This document shows positions 11,336 through 22,743 of a stretch of DNA of 64,000 nt, piece after piece (the first letter of the stretch is position 1; the number at the start of each line of letters is the position of its first letter). Position numbers and translations under genes: made by a program. Source of the stretch: Isoetes taiwanensis (taxonomy: Eukaryota; Streptophyta; Lycopodiopsida; Isoetales; Isoetaceae); NCBI GenBank assembly GCA_021234155.1, contig JAJEKV010000004.1:29793305-29857304 (forward strand), given 5' to 3'. The notes beneath the pieces were generated by a model. It made no database searches. It was not told the DNA's origin and saw only the letters and a program-made list of their open reading frames with translations.

Positions 11336-12135
11336 TTAGGGCAACAACTCTTTGATTCCATTGCGGCAGTGGAAGTACGAAGCCACTTCAAAATAGACAT
11401 TTAAGAGAGGGCTCAATGACATAATCTGAGAGGCATATGCACTAGAAGGAAGTGGTGGTGCAAAAGCTTGAGGAGAAGGCACAAGAGGCGGTAGTACTAG
11501 TGAATTAACTGGTGCAGAAGCAGACACATTAGAAAATGGCGCAACAGGACATGTAGCTGAAGAAGATGCTATCTGACATGGTGTAGAAGCAATTGGGGAG
11601 GGAGACACAGGAGTCTGCCTAGACCTATAAGTAGCAAAAATTACAACACTAGAAAACATCTTGGCAAGCTCTAGTCCATTAAGCCGATGTAGTTTGTATT
11701 TGAAAAAAAAAAGGACCACTCTTAACCACCACTGATGGGAGAATAGGAACACAAGTGGGAAGCGACACGCAGATTCGAGATTAACAATGGAATGGGCAAG
11801 ATGCATACCCAGTTCATTTGCAATAGCAGTTATAAAACCAGAAATTTGCAATTCAAATGGAAAATCTTCCAATGCAAACCACCAAGGCATTCACAATGCA
11901 CCAGACTTATTGGCAGAAATCCAAGAGAATAAACCTGATACAGAAGATAATGTCCCCAAAGAGGATCAATGCCACATTCCACAAGCTTGTCAATTGCAAT
12001 TGATGAGTCAAACATGACTAGAAAAGAATTAGTATCTTTATCCAACACCTTCAAAGATGCATAGTTAGGGAGGTCCAATCTCTGAAGATAATGCTTTAGC
12101 CAAAGTCTAATTCTCCTAAGATCAAGAAATGGCAC
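11336..12135 (-). pseudogene. LINE ORF1 remnant (DUF4283-like)
   Basis: Two overlapping minus-strand frames (11336-11890 and 11830-12135) together resemble the nucleic-acid-binding ORF1 of plant L1-like LINEs. One reads PWWFALEDFPFELQISGF and then IANELGMHLAHSIVN. This aligns by eye with the ORF1 at about 31.98-32.09 kb (PCWFQIQDLPPDLMVPDF, then MANGLGVYLAHSIV) and with 50.3-50.9 kb. The C-terminal part is Pro/Ser-rich low complexity. A frame change near 11860 and no visible ORF2 mark it as a decayed fragment. Confidence 0.6.
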
Positions 12136-13184
12136 ACAAATTCATGGGACACAAGATTCTGAATATACTGCAAATGCACAGTGTGATCAATCTCAACAAC
12201 TGGTAGGCCAACCTATATAAAAGCATTTGAACGTTCATGTACCTTATAGAAAACACCTTGAGAAGGCAATTGAACATTCATACGATCAATTTGCACTCGT
12301 AATTCGTTAAGATATGAGCTTAATTCTTTCTTATTATTCCATTATTAATATTTTACTTATAATTCGTCCTGACACTTATGGTTCTCAGGCATTCCCTTTC
12401 TGCCCGGAGTACTTTCAATCTCCTAAATTTCACTAACAACACTTCCCTACATATAATATTAACTTTCTTATCAATCTTTCAACTTATCACTTCATATATG
12501 ATTCAATTTGTTATTTTTCATTGTTTTTGTCCCATGCTACTATTTCTGCGCCGCAATCTAGTTTAATAGTTACCTGCCACGTATTTTTTGAAACAATATC
12601 CTGCTTGACGACTGGCAACGACTTATGCTGTGCTCCGATGACGCCTGGCTGTGGGCGAGGGCAAGAACAACGATGGATAGAAGCCCTGCACTTGGAAAGG
12701 CCGGCTGGGCCTGGAGCAGCCCCAAATCCGGCAGCCCCAAAACCAGGGACTTCGAATTGGAGCAGGTGGTTTTCTTCTGGTTTCAATCCTGGTTCCTCCT
12801 AGATGTGCTGCCGGAATTGTGCCTCAAATTTTTTAGTCCAAACCTTGGCCGGCCTTAGAAAATCCACTTTTCCATTTTGGGATTTTTGGTTCCTCCGAGG
12901 AGGGATCATGGCGAAAGCTGCTTCTTCCGCAATCAGGCGTTCTACTCATTCTTTTGATGAGAAGATGGTTCAATAGAAGGAGACACCAATTAACTTACAT
13001 CTTTACTAAACAGGTATTCCTTTGTGATTCCGTTTTGATTAAATTGCATCCGGGCATATAAGGATCAAGCTCCGTCAATAATGCCAACAAAATACACAAG
13101 TTTATGTCCTCAGACACAGAAACTGTTCATGGTGATACTTCTCATTACAGATATTGGAAAATCTGAACACACAGGATTAGGACT
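12136..13184. other. No recognisable gene
   Basis: A short G/C-richer stretch at about 12620-12860 has overlapping short open frames on both strands but no recognisable protein family. Confidence 0.45.
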
Positions 13185-13436
13185 ATGAAGCATTTAGGAT
13201 CACCGAAGCTGTTGAGAAACATAACAAGAGGTAATGCTTTTTTGCTGCTGCAGGAATGCAAGAAGCATCCAAATGCAGAATGCTGTAGGCATATTGAATC
13301 CATTATGTTCCAGAATAGGCTTGACGATGTTGAAGTCTTGGTTAACCATTTAATTTGTCTGTTTGCCTTATGTGGAAGTTTGGTTGAAGCCAATCAGACA
13401 TTTACCAAGGTTGCACAACCAAGTGATCATACCTAG
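13185..13436 (+). pseudogene. PPR protein N-terminal fragment
   Basis: From the ATG at 13185 the 83-residue frame contains FLLLQECKKHPNAECCRHIE, then LICLFALCGSLVEANQTFTK. This is the opening layout of plant PLS/DYW-type PPR proteins: a leading LLQECK block, then a CGSL-EA---F repeat. It stops where the next repeat (a Trp-containing W--I/L segment) should continue. Such proteins normally run 500-900 residues and act on organelle RNA. Only the first repeat or two survive, so this is a truncated pseudogene. Confidence 0.6.
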
Positions 13437-14020
13437 GCTCTGTTCCTTTGGGTTCGATGTGTTAACCCTAAATTTTGTTTCTTTTATTCTGTCTCGCTCC
13501 CACCACAGGGGTTTCTTTTTTTCTTGATGCTGATGATTTATACCATGAATAGGATGCCTGCAGCAGGCCATACTGCTGCTGGATGGTCTAAAATACCTCC
13601 ATTATCTATGCAAAAGCTTCAGGAGGGATTCAAGAGTAGTTTGCCCGCCTTGACTTGACCTTACTGCATCATTCACATGCAAATGGAGGGATTCAGGATA
13701 TTAATGAAACTGAGGCACCCTTTTTATTCTTCTTAATTTTATTTTCCTATTTGTTGTAAAACACACGAGCGTTATGTCAGGCTGTATTTTCGTATGTGAA
13801 ATGTCTCGATTCATGAGCTCATTGTAATGACATTGTAAATCATTTATTCTATTTCATTTTCAGTGTTTTCTTAAAATACTTGGCATTGACAAACTGCATG
13901 GATATCTCCAGCATAATGCCTTTACAAATCTTTCATGAATATTTTTTTGCACTTACAGATGTTTAATGGATGTTGAGATATGTTTGACCTTTGCAAGAGC
14001 TGAATTGTTTGATGATGTAG
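13437..14020. other. No recognisable exon
   Basis: No N-terminal exon of the PAQR-like gene that follows was found here, and no other coding frame is supported. Confidence 0.45.
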
Positions 14021-14647
14021 GAACTTCATAACTATGGAGGTCTTGGAATAATAGAGCCTTTGCTGCACAAACAGCATACAACTAGATGGCCATTTTTTAT
14101 CTTCTTAGTTGGAGCAATGTTCTGCCTGTTAACAAGCAGCATGTGTCATCTATTAAGCTGCCACTCGAGTCGGTTGTCATTTATTCTTTGGAGACTAGAC
14201 TATGCCGGCATAGCAGTGATGATTGCCACATCTTTCTATCCTCCTGTTTGCTATGTATTCCTATGTCAGCCTGCATGGCAACATGTCTATTTATCAGAGA
14301 TCAGTATTCTTGGCATAGCCACAGTGGCCGCAACGTTAACTCCATGTCTGCACACAGCAAAATGCAGAATTCTCAGAACTTGGTTGTTTATTGGCATGGG
14401 ATTCTCAGGGATCATTTCAGGTGCTCATGCTCTCATCTCAAACTGGCATGAGCCTTTTGCTTTTGTAGTTTTGGCCTATGAACTTGCAATGGTGTTCTGC
14501 TACCTTGTGGGTACCATGTTCTATGCCTGCAGAATCCCTGAGAGATGGAAACCTGGACTTTTTGACATCGCTGGACATAGTCACCAGATCTTATGGAACT
14601 CAAAAAGCAAGGAAGAGGCGGGTTTGGCTTGGCAAATCTCCATGTAA
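14021..14647 (+). pseudogene. Truncated PAQR / heptahelical (HHP-like) gene
   Basis: An exon-like frame opens after an AG at 14019-14020. It encodes TRWPFFIFLVGAMFCLLTSS, MCHLLSCHS, LDYAGIAVM, then several hydrophobic segments and IPERWKPGLFDIAGHSHQIL. These are hallmarks of plant HHP proteins of the progestin and adipoQ receptor family, membrane proteins with a zinc site built from a TM2 His, an Asp and a C-terminal HxxxH. About five membrane segments remain. Directly after HSHQIL the sequence diverges into WNSKSKEE and stops at 14647, so the last zinc-ligand His and TM7 are missing, and the usual N-terminal exons were not found upstream. Most likely a broken copy. An unseen downstream splice is possible but no suitable GT lies at the break. 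Confidence 0.75.
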
Positions 14648-16253
14648 GATTTTGTATTTAGAATATAGTTCCAATTGTGGCATAGCATAGCCTACAGTCC
14701 TCACATAAAAGCCATGGAAGAAGGACAAGCAAGGAAGAATGTTATACAGAGGAAGGTTCAATGAAAGCAAAACAAAACATGACAACTCATTCCCCCCTCC
14801 CCCCGTTTTTGTTACATACAATATATACACCATTTCGATAAGAATTGTTTAGAAGATGGTACTGGCTTCCATTGGCCTTCATACATTACATTTGATACAC
14901 TCTTTTTTAGGCCATGTCCTTTTTTGAGGCCATTGTGTTCCTTTTAGATCCTAAGTTAAAAGGTTTTTCATGTTGTTAAAAAGTTAGTTGTTTATAATCC
15001 ATATACAAATGTGTATGCCCTAATGTACTGGGATGCATGGTAATTGAATACCCATCAAAGTGCTTCCCTTGCAACGAATGCGCACGACTAGTTGCTCATC
15101 CCCCCAATGTTCGTATTGCAGGAAAGAGAAATGTTCGCCGCGATAAATTTCTTGTACTATTATCTTATTCATTTTCACTATTCATGGGTTATTCTTGTTA
15201 GCGGTAAAACAAGGTTATGACCTATTTAGATCATGGCTTCAACAGCCCAAGTGAAGATTTTCCGGCCTTCAATTCTCCATCGATTCGTTCTAGCAGAGGC
15301 CATACCCAGTAAATGGGCCATGGTGGGCCTGATTCCGATCTCTTCAGGTCGTTTTTTTGCTGCGCGCCGTTTGGAGACGCCAACACCGGCTGCCATGGCT
15401 CCAAACTGGACCTGTTTGATCCCCTACCCAGCAAATTGGCCTTGCTGGGCTAATTTTCTCTCCTTCCCAAGCCATTCCGGCCTGCTTCAGAGCATTTCCT
15501 CAACTTTGTCACCGTTTCTTCTTACAGGTAGTTTCCTGTTTGTCCAAGGCCATGCAATCTATACGCTGTCAAATTTAACCTATTCAACCAATTCTATATC
15601 TTTTAAACATCCTTTTAACCTCATATTGTCTCTTAACTTCGTCTCTGGTGGCTTGATCAGAATCATCCCATCATATTTTAGTCGCCCATATAAAAATTCC
15701 AAAATCCCAGCATACTGTAATATATTGCAGGTAATTAATTCCTTAACCATGCAATTCTAACCAAATTATTCATACAAAGCGATTGTTGGCTCCAAACTCT
15801 AATCTCCTTCATCGTAAACTCGTCTTCATGAATTATGCTCTTCAAAAACCCAAAATCTTTCACAATTTAGCATTTATAGACCTTCTGTATAAACATCATG
15901 TACATACTACATATATATTTTTCAACACAATTATCAGTTTAATGGTATCCCATAATGCTTTAGTTCAGTGCAACAAACTCGTCTACTAGCACCCTAGGCT
16001 AGTTACATATCACCATTATCAAGATAATAATCGTAATTTAGACAATGTTCACTTAATACATACTGTGGTAAGATCCTAAACTGCCATGCCTAAAATCACG
16101 GGATTAACGTCTCGTTGTGCTTCTTTAGAAGGAGGGGCTCACATTTTTTAAACGATCCGAAGATTGTAACCCAAAAGAGTTTGTTGACCATATGTATATG
16201 TCATATATAAACAGGCTTTTTGGCGATTCTAGTATAATACATGGTTAGAATAG

Positions 16254-16256
<3 letters not shown>
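14648..16256. other. No recognisable gene
   Basis: A 175-codon open frame at 15233-15760 has no recognisable domain, a Ser/Pro/Leu-rich composition and no splice context. It is not supported as a gene. Confidence 0.45.
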
Positions 16257-16285
<29 letters not shown>

Positions 16286-16290
16286 TTTTA
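16257..16290. repeat. (ATTT)n microsatellite
   Basis: About eight tandem ATTT units with one imperfection at the right end. Confidence 0.9.
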
Positions 16291-16599
16291 TTTTCTGAGC
16301 CATATACAAGGGTCTTTGGCCGATTTTTGTACGCATATGGCATATTGCTGTGACGTCCATATGAGTATTATACAAAGATGATCGTCATACGGATACAAAA
16401 GAGTAGTTTCACGAGGCCGGATAACTCTCTAGTTGCAAGCCACATACCTTTGCCAACTAAGCTACCTATATTCCTTGTGGATATTACCTTGCATATTCCT
16501 TACATGCATACCGGTTTCCAAGACGTTCTAGAACATTTCAGAACATAGGTGCATGTGCGACATCTGACATGATCTCATCCATTGGAGTGATGCGATCCT

Positions 16600-17050
16600 T
16601 ACCATTGGTCTAGTATATATAAAGGAGTCTCATTCTTGTTGAATCATTACGGTTCAACGCCAGTCTTGAGCCTCTAAGCTCGAGACCTTGTATTTTACTC
16701 AGTTATATAAGGTATTTCCAACATTCCAATGTATTCTTTGTGTATTTATTGCATATTTTCTCTTGTTTTTATATAGGTTCATGACAGTCCCCAATAGAAG
16801 AAACCCCTTGGGCTTTAGAAGGCTTACATAAAAGGTCTTGTGGACTTTTAAGTGAACAAGTAGATCCAATTTGTAAAATTGATTCCCTAATCTTTCGACA
16901 ATCTTAAATGGTTCCCCCACCTTAGAGCAAGCTTTTGCAATTATCAATGCGAAGCTTCAGATGTTTGACGTTGATCTTAAGCCAAACACTATATTCTATA
17001 TCAAACTCTCTTACAGACCTATGTCTGTCCGCTAGGCTTTTTTACCAAGT
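16600..17050 (-). mobile_element. Ty3/gypsy remnant: integrase C-terminus and LTR start
   Basis: On the minus strand 16786-17050 reads as the end of a gypsy polyprotein: a D-EYSVWLKI-like stretch, KLRIDNCKS, then after frame breaks FKIVERLGNQFYKLDL and LKVHKTFYVSLLKP. This is the typical integrase C-terminal GPF-I / YKLDLP / HPVFHVSLLK pattern. It is followed on the minus strand by GGGGAC and TGTCATGAACC (ending at plus position 16785), which fits a polypurine tract and an LTR beginning TG. The LTR interior contains TATATAAA on either strand. Its far end was not located. Stops and frameshifts make it non-functional. Confidence 0.6.
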
Positions 17051-18662
17051 CTTAGCTGCTAGGAGGTGTTTTAGCTGCTAGGAATATTTATCTTGCATCT
17101 CCCATCTGACATGAATAAGTGCAATAACAAACTTATCATCCCAATGAGTATACTTTGCATTCAATTCGTGCTTGCATTCCTTCTTCCCTTCGTCTGACTT
17201 CTCCCTTCATTGTATTGCTATCTATTGTAGCATTTTGTATGGGGACAGGGGGCATCTAGGACGTAGATGCTTGAGGAATATATAGGTTGCTGCTATTGCA
17301 GTTTTGGACATCAAGTAATGGAGGCACCATAGGAAAGGGATGCTAACTAAAAGGAGCAAGCTGCATGTTTAGGAAATGGTACACCTTCATGCTTAACTTG
17401 TGGCATGGGCTGTGGCAATTGTGTTTGATGGAAAAAAAGCTTTTGCAGATGACTTGAAACTTTGATGGAGGGCACGGATATGGATTGGTTTGGATGAAAG
17501 TGTTGCTGGCTTTCCTGTGTCTAAACAATAATCTCAACATCTGAATCTATTTCTTCACGAACCTACATAAAAAGCAATTACATTAGAGTTACCCCTTGCG
17601 CATAAGTATGTCTGTCATGCAGCAACAAACCGTGAGGTAATCTTTAAGAAAATACTAGAGATAAAGCGTGGGAAAAAACATTGTTGATTGAATTTGTGAA
17701 CTTATCCGTACATGACAGTTTGCTGCCTCTGCATTCATAGCTATTTCCTGTGCATCCATAGCTAGTTTTTGGTAAATTCACTGAGCAAAAGTCATTATCA
17801 TTTTAAGTATGCTCTATCGTGAAGGAGGTGATATTACTTTGTGTTTTTTGGTCCTTGTTTTTGTCGACACTTCTTGTAACAACAGTTATTTTAGCAAGTG
17901 AAGCAAAGACAGCCGAGGCAAAAAAAGAAAGAAAAGAAGATAATAAAAACATTTCGATTGTTCACCGGAGAAACTGAATGCGGAAGACAATGAATAGTGA
18001 CAACATATATATAGAGAAAATCAATTGATTGGCACCAGAAAATAGTTCAATTGAAATCTAGATATCCTTTTTTAGATCGGAAAGAGGGTTTCGCAAGCTT
18101 CCTTGGCCAGGCAACGAAGAATATTCAACGGGCAATTTTTAAATTTGTTAGGCTAAGCCAATATAGCCTAGACTTTTAAAATTGGTTTAGGATGTGCCAC
18201 GGTGGAAATTGTTTTTAAGGCTCAGATTCCACTGAGCCGGAAGTTCATACCTAGACGAATTGCAGAACTCCAAGTAGCATTCTTTCTAAGTTTTGCGATT
18301 CCATCACACCCCGGCAGTTCCTGATGTGGCGGCAATTATCAGAGATTTTACTCCCGGGCAAGATCCCCTGGGAGTTTGCTGGTCCTGTGACAAAAACCTG
18401 CTGGATGTGGCTGTGTATTGTTGAAGAATTGACGGAATTGTAGTGGAATGGTGGCCCTGGAATTTAGGGTGGAAAATCGAGACTCCAGAGGTAACAGACG
18501 GCCGTTCGGTGGAATCTGGGCCTAACTACCACACAATCAGTGGAACACGGCGTAGCGGGGAATTTATGACGTGTCAATATTTGACATTGAAAACGATAAA
18601 GAGTGGATTTTAGATGCAGATCTCACCCTTACGGTAGGAAAAAAAAGGACACAGAAGTTTGA
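17051..18662. other. No recognisable gene
   Basis: No supported frame. The last few hundred bases may hold the promoter of the membrane-protein gene starting at 18755. Confidence 0.4.
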
Positions 18663-18686
18663 CAAACAAACAAACAAACAAACAAA
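18663..18686. repeat. (CAAA)6 microsatellite
   Basis: Six exact CAAA units about 70 bp before the start codon of the membrane-protein gene, so probably in its 5' leader or proximal promoter. Confidence 0.85.
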
Positions 18687-18754
18687 AAGCGTGCAAGATA
18701 GAATGTTCTTTGAAGCAGTCTTAGACCTGCAGAAATCCCAATTTCGAAGGCTCC

Positions 18755-20312
18755 ATGGAGACGCGCGATCTATGGGTGGCGTTCAGAACCCTCTTCTCTG
18801 CCGGAACATACCTCTTTTCCTTAGGTACCATCACTTACGCCATGGTTGCATTCTGCAAAGAGTATATTAAATACAGAGATCTCTGCCATGGCCCTTGCCC
18901 TAATTTCTCCTGCGGTGACCGCTCTTACAACTGCATTCGTGCAGATGACTCTAGAACTGATCTTATCATTGCATTCTCTAAGTTATTCTTCGCACATACT
19001 GTCAATGCCTTCATGTTTGCTTTCAAATTTGATAAGGGGGATGCCCCCTTGATATCTGCATATTTCTTGCCATTAATGCAGTTATGGAGGCTCTTGAACC
19101 TTTTTAAGGAGTCTTGGAGCTGCAAAGGGTATATATATTGCATTCATAGCTATGTTTTTACCCTTCATGTTTTCGTTGCTTAATGCATTCCTTATTCATT
19201 GTTCTATGCCTGGATTTCTGTTTGTAGGTTTGTGGATTTTCAACTGGAAGAGAAGAATTCTCTGTTCACACAATTGAGCTTATCTCTGGAAACTTTTCCT
19301 CTGTATGCTGTACAGATCATTGCCTGGTGCTACAGGCTCACTCATTATTTGCATGGCAGTTTTATGCTCCATGCAGTAAAGGGAAATCTAATTTCCACAG
19401 CTTCATCGTTCATGTCATCAATGTTTATAGGTGGATTATTAATTCAAGCTGCATCCAAAAATGCCAAATCTTTTAAGATGAAAGCTGCCATTGCAGTGTC
19501 GTCAGGTACACTCTGTCATTTTTATATTCAATCACGTATACTACCATTCTTATAATTGTTATGTTATTATTATTGTGAAGGTGTTATTTCTGTCTCTAAC
19601 TTGTCAACTCTGAACAGGACTGTTTATATCCGCATCTGCATATCTGCGTATTGCTTCACTTATAACTCTATATTACAACACTGCCATAGAAGACAGAATT
19701 AAGATCTATGAAGGCGAAGGGATTTCTTTGAATATTCTTCATACTCATATGATTGATGTGCTTATATCTTCCATTAAAGTGATTATTTACTTTCTACTAT
19801 ATATGATATTCTTGTCATCAAACAAAGTGAACAGGCTGCCAGTGCACACCAGATTAGTAAAGGCATTTGCCTTGGCATATATCAGCATAATTTTAGGTCC
19901 TCTATATCCACTAGTAAGCGAAGCACTTGGGCAAGAGCAACTTGGAACATGGCACTTTAGGATCAAGCTGGTGATTGTAGCTCTAATACATATAGCTGCT
20001 GATTATATTGTGACTGCATTCGCACGCCAATTCGTGCCTCAAGCTGATATCATAGCAGTGGCAGTGGTTTATGTGATTTCTATGGCAGTGTATGTGTTTA
20101 TTGACAAACAATGTGGCAAAAGGGATGCTAGTTATGAACAAAACCTGACTGTAAGCAGGGTAGAAGAAGTAGATATAGAACAAAGAAGTGAGTGGCCTTG
20201 GTTGAGTGGTCTTGGTACATTGTGGGTTCCCCTGCCTATTTTATATCCTATAAAAACAAAGAGTAAAAAGCCACGTCCGCCCTACCTACGTGGTCTCTAT
20301 AATTTTTGTTAA
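18755..20312 (+). CDS. Unrecognised multi-pass membrane protein, three exons
   Basis: Exons 18755-19128, 19228-19505 and 19618-20312 join with GT..AG borders and consistent phases (2, then 1) to give 448 residues. About ten hydrophobic segments are visible: residues ~12-30, ~70-90, ~97-116, then in exon 2 around LETFPLYAVQIIAWCY and SSFMSSMFIGGLLIQAA, and in exon 3 around the join, VLISSIKVIIYFLLYMIFL, ISIILGPLYPLVSEAL, LVIVALIHIAADYIVTAF and IIAVAVVYVISMAVYVFI. A Cys-rich loop with CHGPCPNFSCG follows the first segment. The C-terminal ~50 residues are polar. The segment LWRLLNLFKE, then a charged stretch and LETFPLYAVQII, recalls the layout of XK-related (XKR) proteins, but that is a weak by-eye likeness. 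The frame is intact with no stop. The function is unknown. Confidence 0.82.
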
Positions 20313-20801
20313 GGCATTTTTACTTAAAAATCAATTACTCGGTTATGGGTTTTGTGCCAATCCATGTGGCGGCCACTTGCATTGCCTGATGTAGTTGCGG
20401 ATCACTTTAGTCGAAATGCAAGTCTCAAACATTATTAGAATCTTACTTAAAGAACTTCCACTATAATGTGGTATAGTTATACCATAAGATTTCCTAATGG
20501 TTAAGGCTTGTAGTCGTATGTAAAAGCCTATGTTGCTGACGGTGGCAACTGGGATTCCCAACCCTAGAATCTTGGGCGGGCATATTGGAGTTCCGGAACG
20601 CTGTTTGGGCGCAGGTGGTGGTTTCTCCTTGGGCTTCTGCAGGGATGGCGGAGCTCCTGGTGATGTGTCCGCTTTCTGGTTTGTTTCCTTATTTGTTTGG
20701 GTGGATAAGCTGGGGTCGCGGGCGTTGGCGGGGAGCGGAGGTGCAGTGTTGAAGAAGACAGAGGTAAGTTTGTTGTTTCTGTGGCATTGTTTTTATCTGC
20801 T
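20313..20801. other. Flank and probable 5' part of the HUH element
   Basis: The first ~200 bp flank the membrane-protein gene. From about 20550 the sequence turns G-rich and resembles the body of the HUH element. Its 5' terminus was not defined. Confidence 0.35.
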
Positions 20802-21816
20802 ATGTCGATGAAGAGGGCAGCCAGAAAGGCTCAGAGTGGTCGTTCCTCTAGCCCTTCTGTGAGCCATGTGTTGAATTCCAATTCCGGAGAGAGAGGCCAG
20901 GATTTCTTTGCTGATCAGGATTGGAACCTGATAGATGTGAGTGTGACCCTAGGTTTGTCTGGGCAGGATGTCCCTGTGAGTTTCTATGATGGCCTTGTCG
21001 GATTTTGTGATAGGAGATGTGTTGCCGGAGCTGTAGCCATGGAAAGGGGTGCTACTGTAAACCACTTGCACTGTCAGGCTGTCTTTAGAGGGCGTTTTAA
21101 AACCCCTAGGGCCATGAATGATGCCATAAAGAAGGAATTTAACTGGGCTTGTAAGCCTCCTGGTGTGATCCTGGTCTGTAAAGCCTTGAAGAATACCCGC
21201 CTTCACTGTTTTGAAGGTATGGTTGGTTATTGTATGAAAGATTTTGGAAAGGTCCACTATGTCTGCCACCTTCATAATATCAGTGAGGATGCCATCGAGA
21301 AAGATAAAGGATTTATACTTAAGATGGGGAGCTGGTGACACCAAAAACTTAGTTGTTCTTGATAATAAGAATTTGCTTAATCGTGCTGCCCATTATGTTA
21401 ACTATCATGGCAACCGTAAGATGACTGCTAGCCTCCTGTTTACATTGGCCAGAATGATCCGTTCTGGTAAGTTTACACTATCCAGTTCTTGGATTATCCC
21501 TTCCAATACTGCCCACATTAATGAGCACCGTGTCCGGGCTGCATGGAGGGTGCTGCTAAATCCTTCTCAGTGCATGCCCTCCGACATGAGAACTATTTTG
21601 TTTGGGCTACCTGCTGGGTTCGTACCTGTAGAGCGAAATGGGCCTGGGAGGAGAAGGTATTGGGATGATACCGTCCCTGAGGATGAGCAAGACATTAATT
21701 TCGAGGATGTTTGTGATGAGTCTTATAGTCATGACAGTGATGATGTAGTTGTTTTGGAGCCTGGTGTGGATTTTATCCCCGTGCACAGGGGTGATTGCAC
21801 CATCGCTGTTGGGTGA
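20802..21816 (+). pseudogene. HUH endonuclease (Rep-like) gene with one frameshift
   Basis: From ATG 20802 the first frame (178 codons, stop 21336-21338) carries the three motifs of rolling-circle HUH nucleases in order: motif I-like DVSVTL (residues 45-50), the metal-binding HLHCQ (88-92, His-Leu-His) and the catalytic Tyr in YCMKD (143-147). HUH enzymes nick one DNA strand and stay joined to it by the Tyr. The N-terminus is basic. A frame shift at the G-run 21326-21329 moves coding to another frame that runs to the stop at 21816 and ends in an acidic tail. No Walker A helicase motif is seen and only one Tyr is present, unlike Helitron Rep. Candidates are a Replitron-like transposase or a CRESS-DNA (geminivirus-like) Rep relative; I favour a mobile-element nuclease. 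One base change disrupts it, unless it is an assembly error. Confidence 0.72.
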
Positions 21817-21892
21817 TCATGTTTGTTGGCTTTCGAGTGTACAGTTTGGTTTTTTTTTCATGGCTTCGTTTGCTTTTTAGTTGCAGGTAGTG

Positions 21893-22306
21893 ATGGACAC
21901 TGATGGAGAGCCTGTTGCTGGGGTGGAACAGCCTCCTGTTGTATCTTTGCCTGATTCCTATATTTCCTCTAGTGTTGAAGCTTCACATCCAGATCCGGTT
22001 GTATTCTCGGCTGAGCCTGAGGCAGTTTTCTGTGCTCAAGAATTTGTTAATAGCATCATCCAGGTCGGAACTGAAGCGCATAGGATTGCGGCATCCTTGC
22101 GCTTGCTTAGGCGGCAGCTTAGAGGGTTTTATGCTTCGATCCAGAATGCTATCTCTGCTGTGGAATGGGATCAATTGGGGGTACCTGTGTCTGAGTTACA
22201 TGTGCTGCGCTCTCATATGAGCTTAGCTAGAGTCTTGCTCGTGCAAGAGATTCGCCAGCTGGATGAACTGATTAGGCATGCTCAGAGTGGCGCGCCTATG
22301 AACTGA
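21893..22306 (+). CDS. Small ORF of the HUH element
   Basis: A 137-residue frame starts at ATG 21893, 76 bp after the end of the HUH frame, on the same strand. A T-run, TTTTTAG and TTGCAG lie just before it, so it could be either a separate ORF or a downstream exon joined at the AG before GTAGTGATGG. The first third is Pro/Ser/Glu-rich and acidic. The rest is predicted helical, with repeated Leu and Arg (for example LRLLRRQLRGF and LLVQEIRQLDELIRHAQ). No domain is recognised. The position suggests an accessory protein of the element, but that is inference. Confidence 0.45.
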   Translation: MDTDGEPVAGVEQPPVVSLPDSYISSSVEASHPDPVVFSAEPEAVFCAQEFVNSIIQVGTEAHRIAASLRLLRRQLRGFYASIQNAISAVEWDQLGVPVSELHVLRSHMSLARVLLVQEIRQLDELIRHAQSGAPMN

Positions 22307-22566
22307 TCTGTTCACATCTCCTTCTTTCTGTTTTTGTGTGGCCTGACAGAACTGCTTATGCTTTTATAAATGAGAAACTTGTTTATTTTCTGAATGTGTT
22401 GTTCAATTTGTTGCAGCTTGGTCTTCATTGGCAGGTATGATCTTGACACGTGTTGAATCTTTTGCATGAGGCTGCTGTATAATCCGAGTTTCAGAATGCC
22501 TCTTTAAATTTTAAAATAATCTGCTGATACTAACTTCTTTTGTTGCTTAGTGGGCTTCAGCCCCTA

Positions 22567-22606
22567 GGTATACTAGGGATCTCTTCTTTGAGATGCCTAG
22601 TATGCC
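22567..22606. repeat. Hairpin 1 downstream of the HUH genes
   Basis: GGTATACTAGGGATCTC (22567-22583) pairs with GAGATGCCTAGTATGCC (22590-22606) at 15 of 17 positions across a six-base loop TTCTTT. It is the first of three strong hairpins within about 210 bp after the small ORF. Confidence 0.75.
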
Positions 22607-22608
22607 TG

Positions 22609-22654
22609 GATGAGCGTGGGATCTTCTACTGGGGTTCGACTCCCCAGGCTCATC
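22609..22654. repeat. Hairpin 2, with a tRNA T-arm-like core
   Basis: The outer arms GATGAGC (22609-22615) and GCTCATC (22648-22654) pair perfectly. Inside, TGGGG-TTCGACT-CCCCA (22630-22646) is a perfect five-pair stem with a seven-base loop, identical in form to a tRNA T-arm. Only about 14 bases lie between the left outer arm and the T-arm, so D and anticodon arms are absent and it is not a tRNA gene. It may be a tRNA-derived relic or a structural end signal. Confidence 0.65.
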
Positions 22655-22743
22655 ATTCTCTATTTTCACTGTTTAATATTTTTGTTTGGCTGCTAATTGT
22701 GAAGCATCATATTTTTTCAATGGTTTAATAAAATATTAGGGGT

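Noticed and set aside
15233-15760. 175-codon frame as a gene
   Set aside because: No domain, low-complexity composition and no supporting splice or neighbour context.
20802-21816. Helitron
   Set aside because: Only one catalytic Tyr motif, no helicase motifs, and no CTRR-type end was recognised.
20802-21816. Recently integrated geminivirus
   Set aside because: No Walker A/B helicase, no coat-protein-like ORF and no conserved nonanucleotide stem-loop was recognised; the accompanying ORF is not a known viral gene.
22609-22654. tRNA gene at the TTCGACT hairpin
   Set aside because: The T-arm and a 7-bp outer stem are present, but only about 14 bases lie where D and anticodon arms should be.
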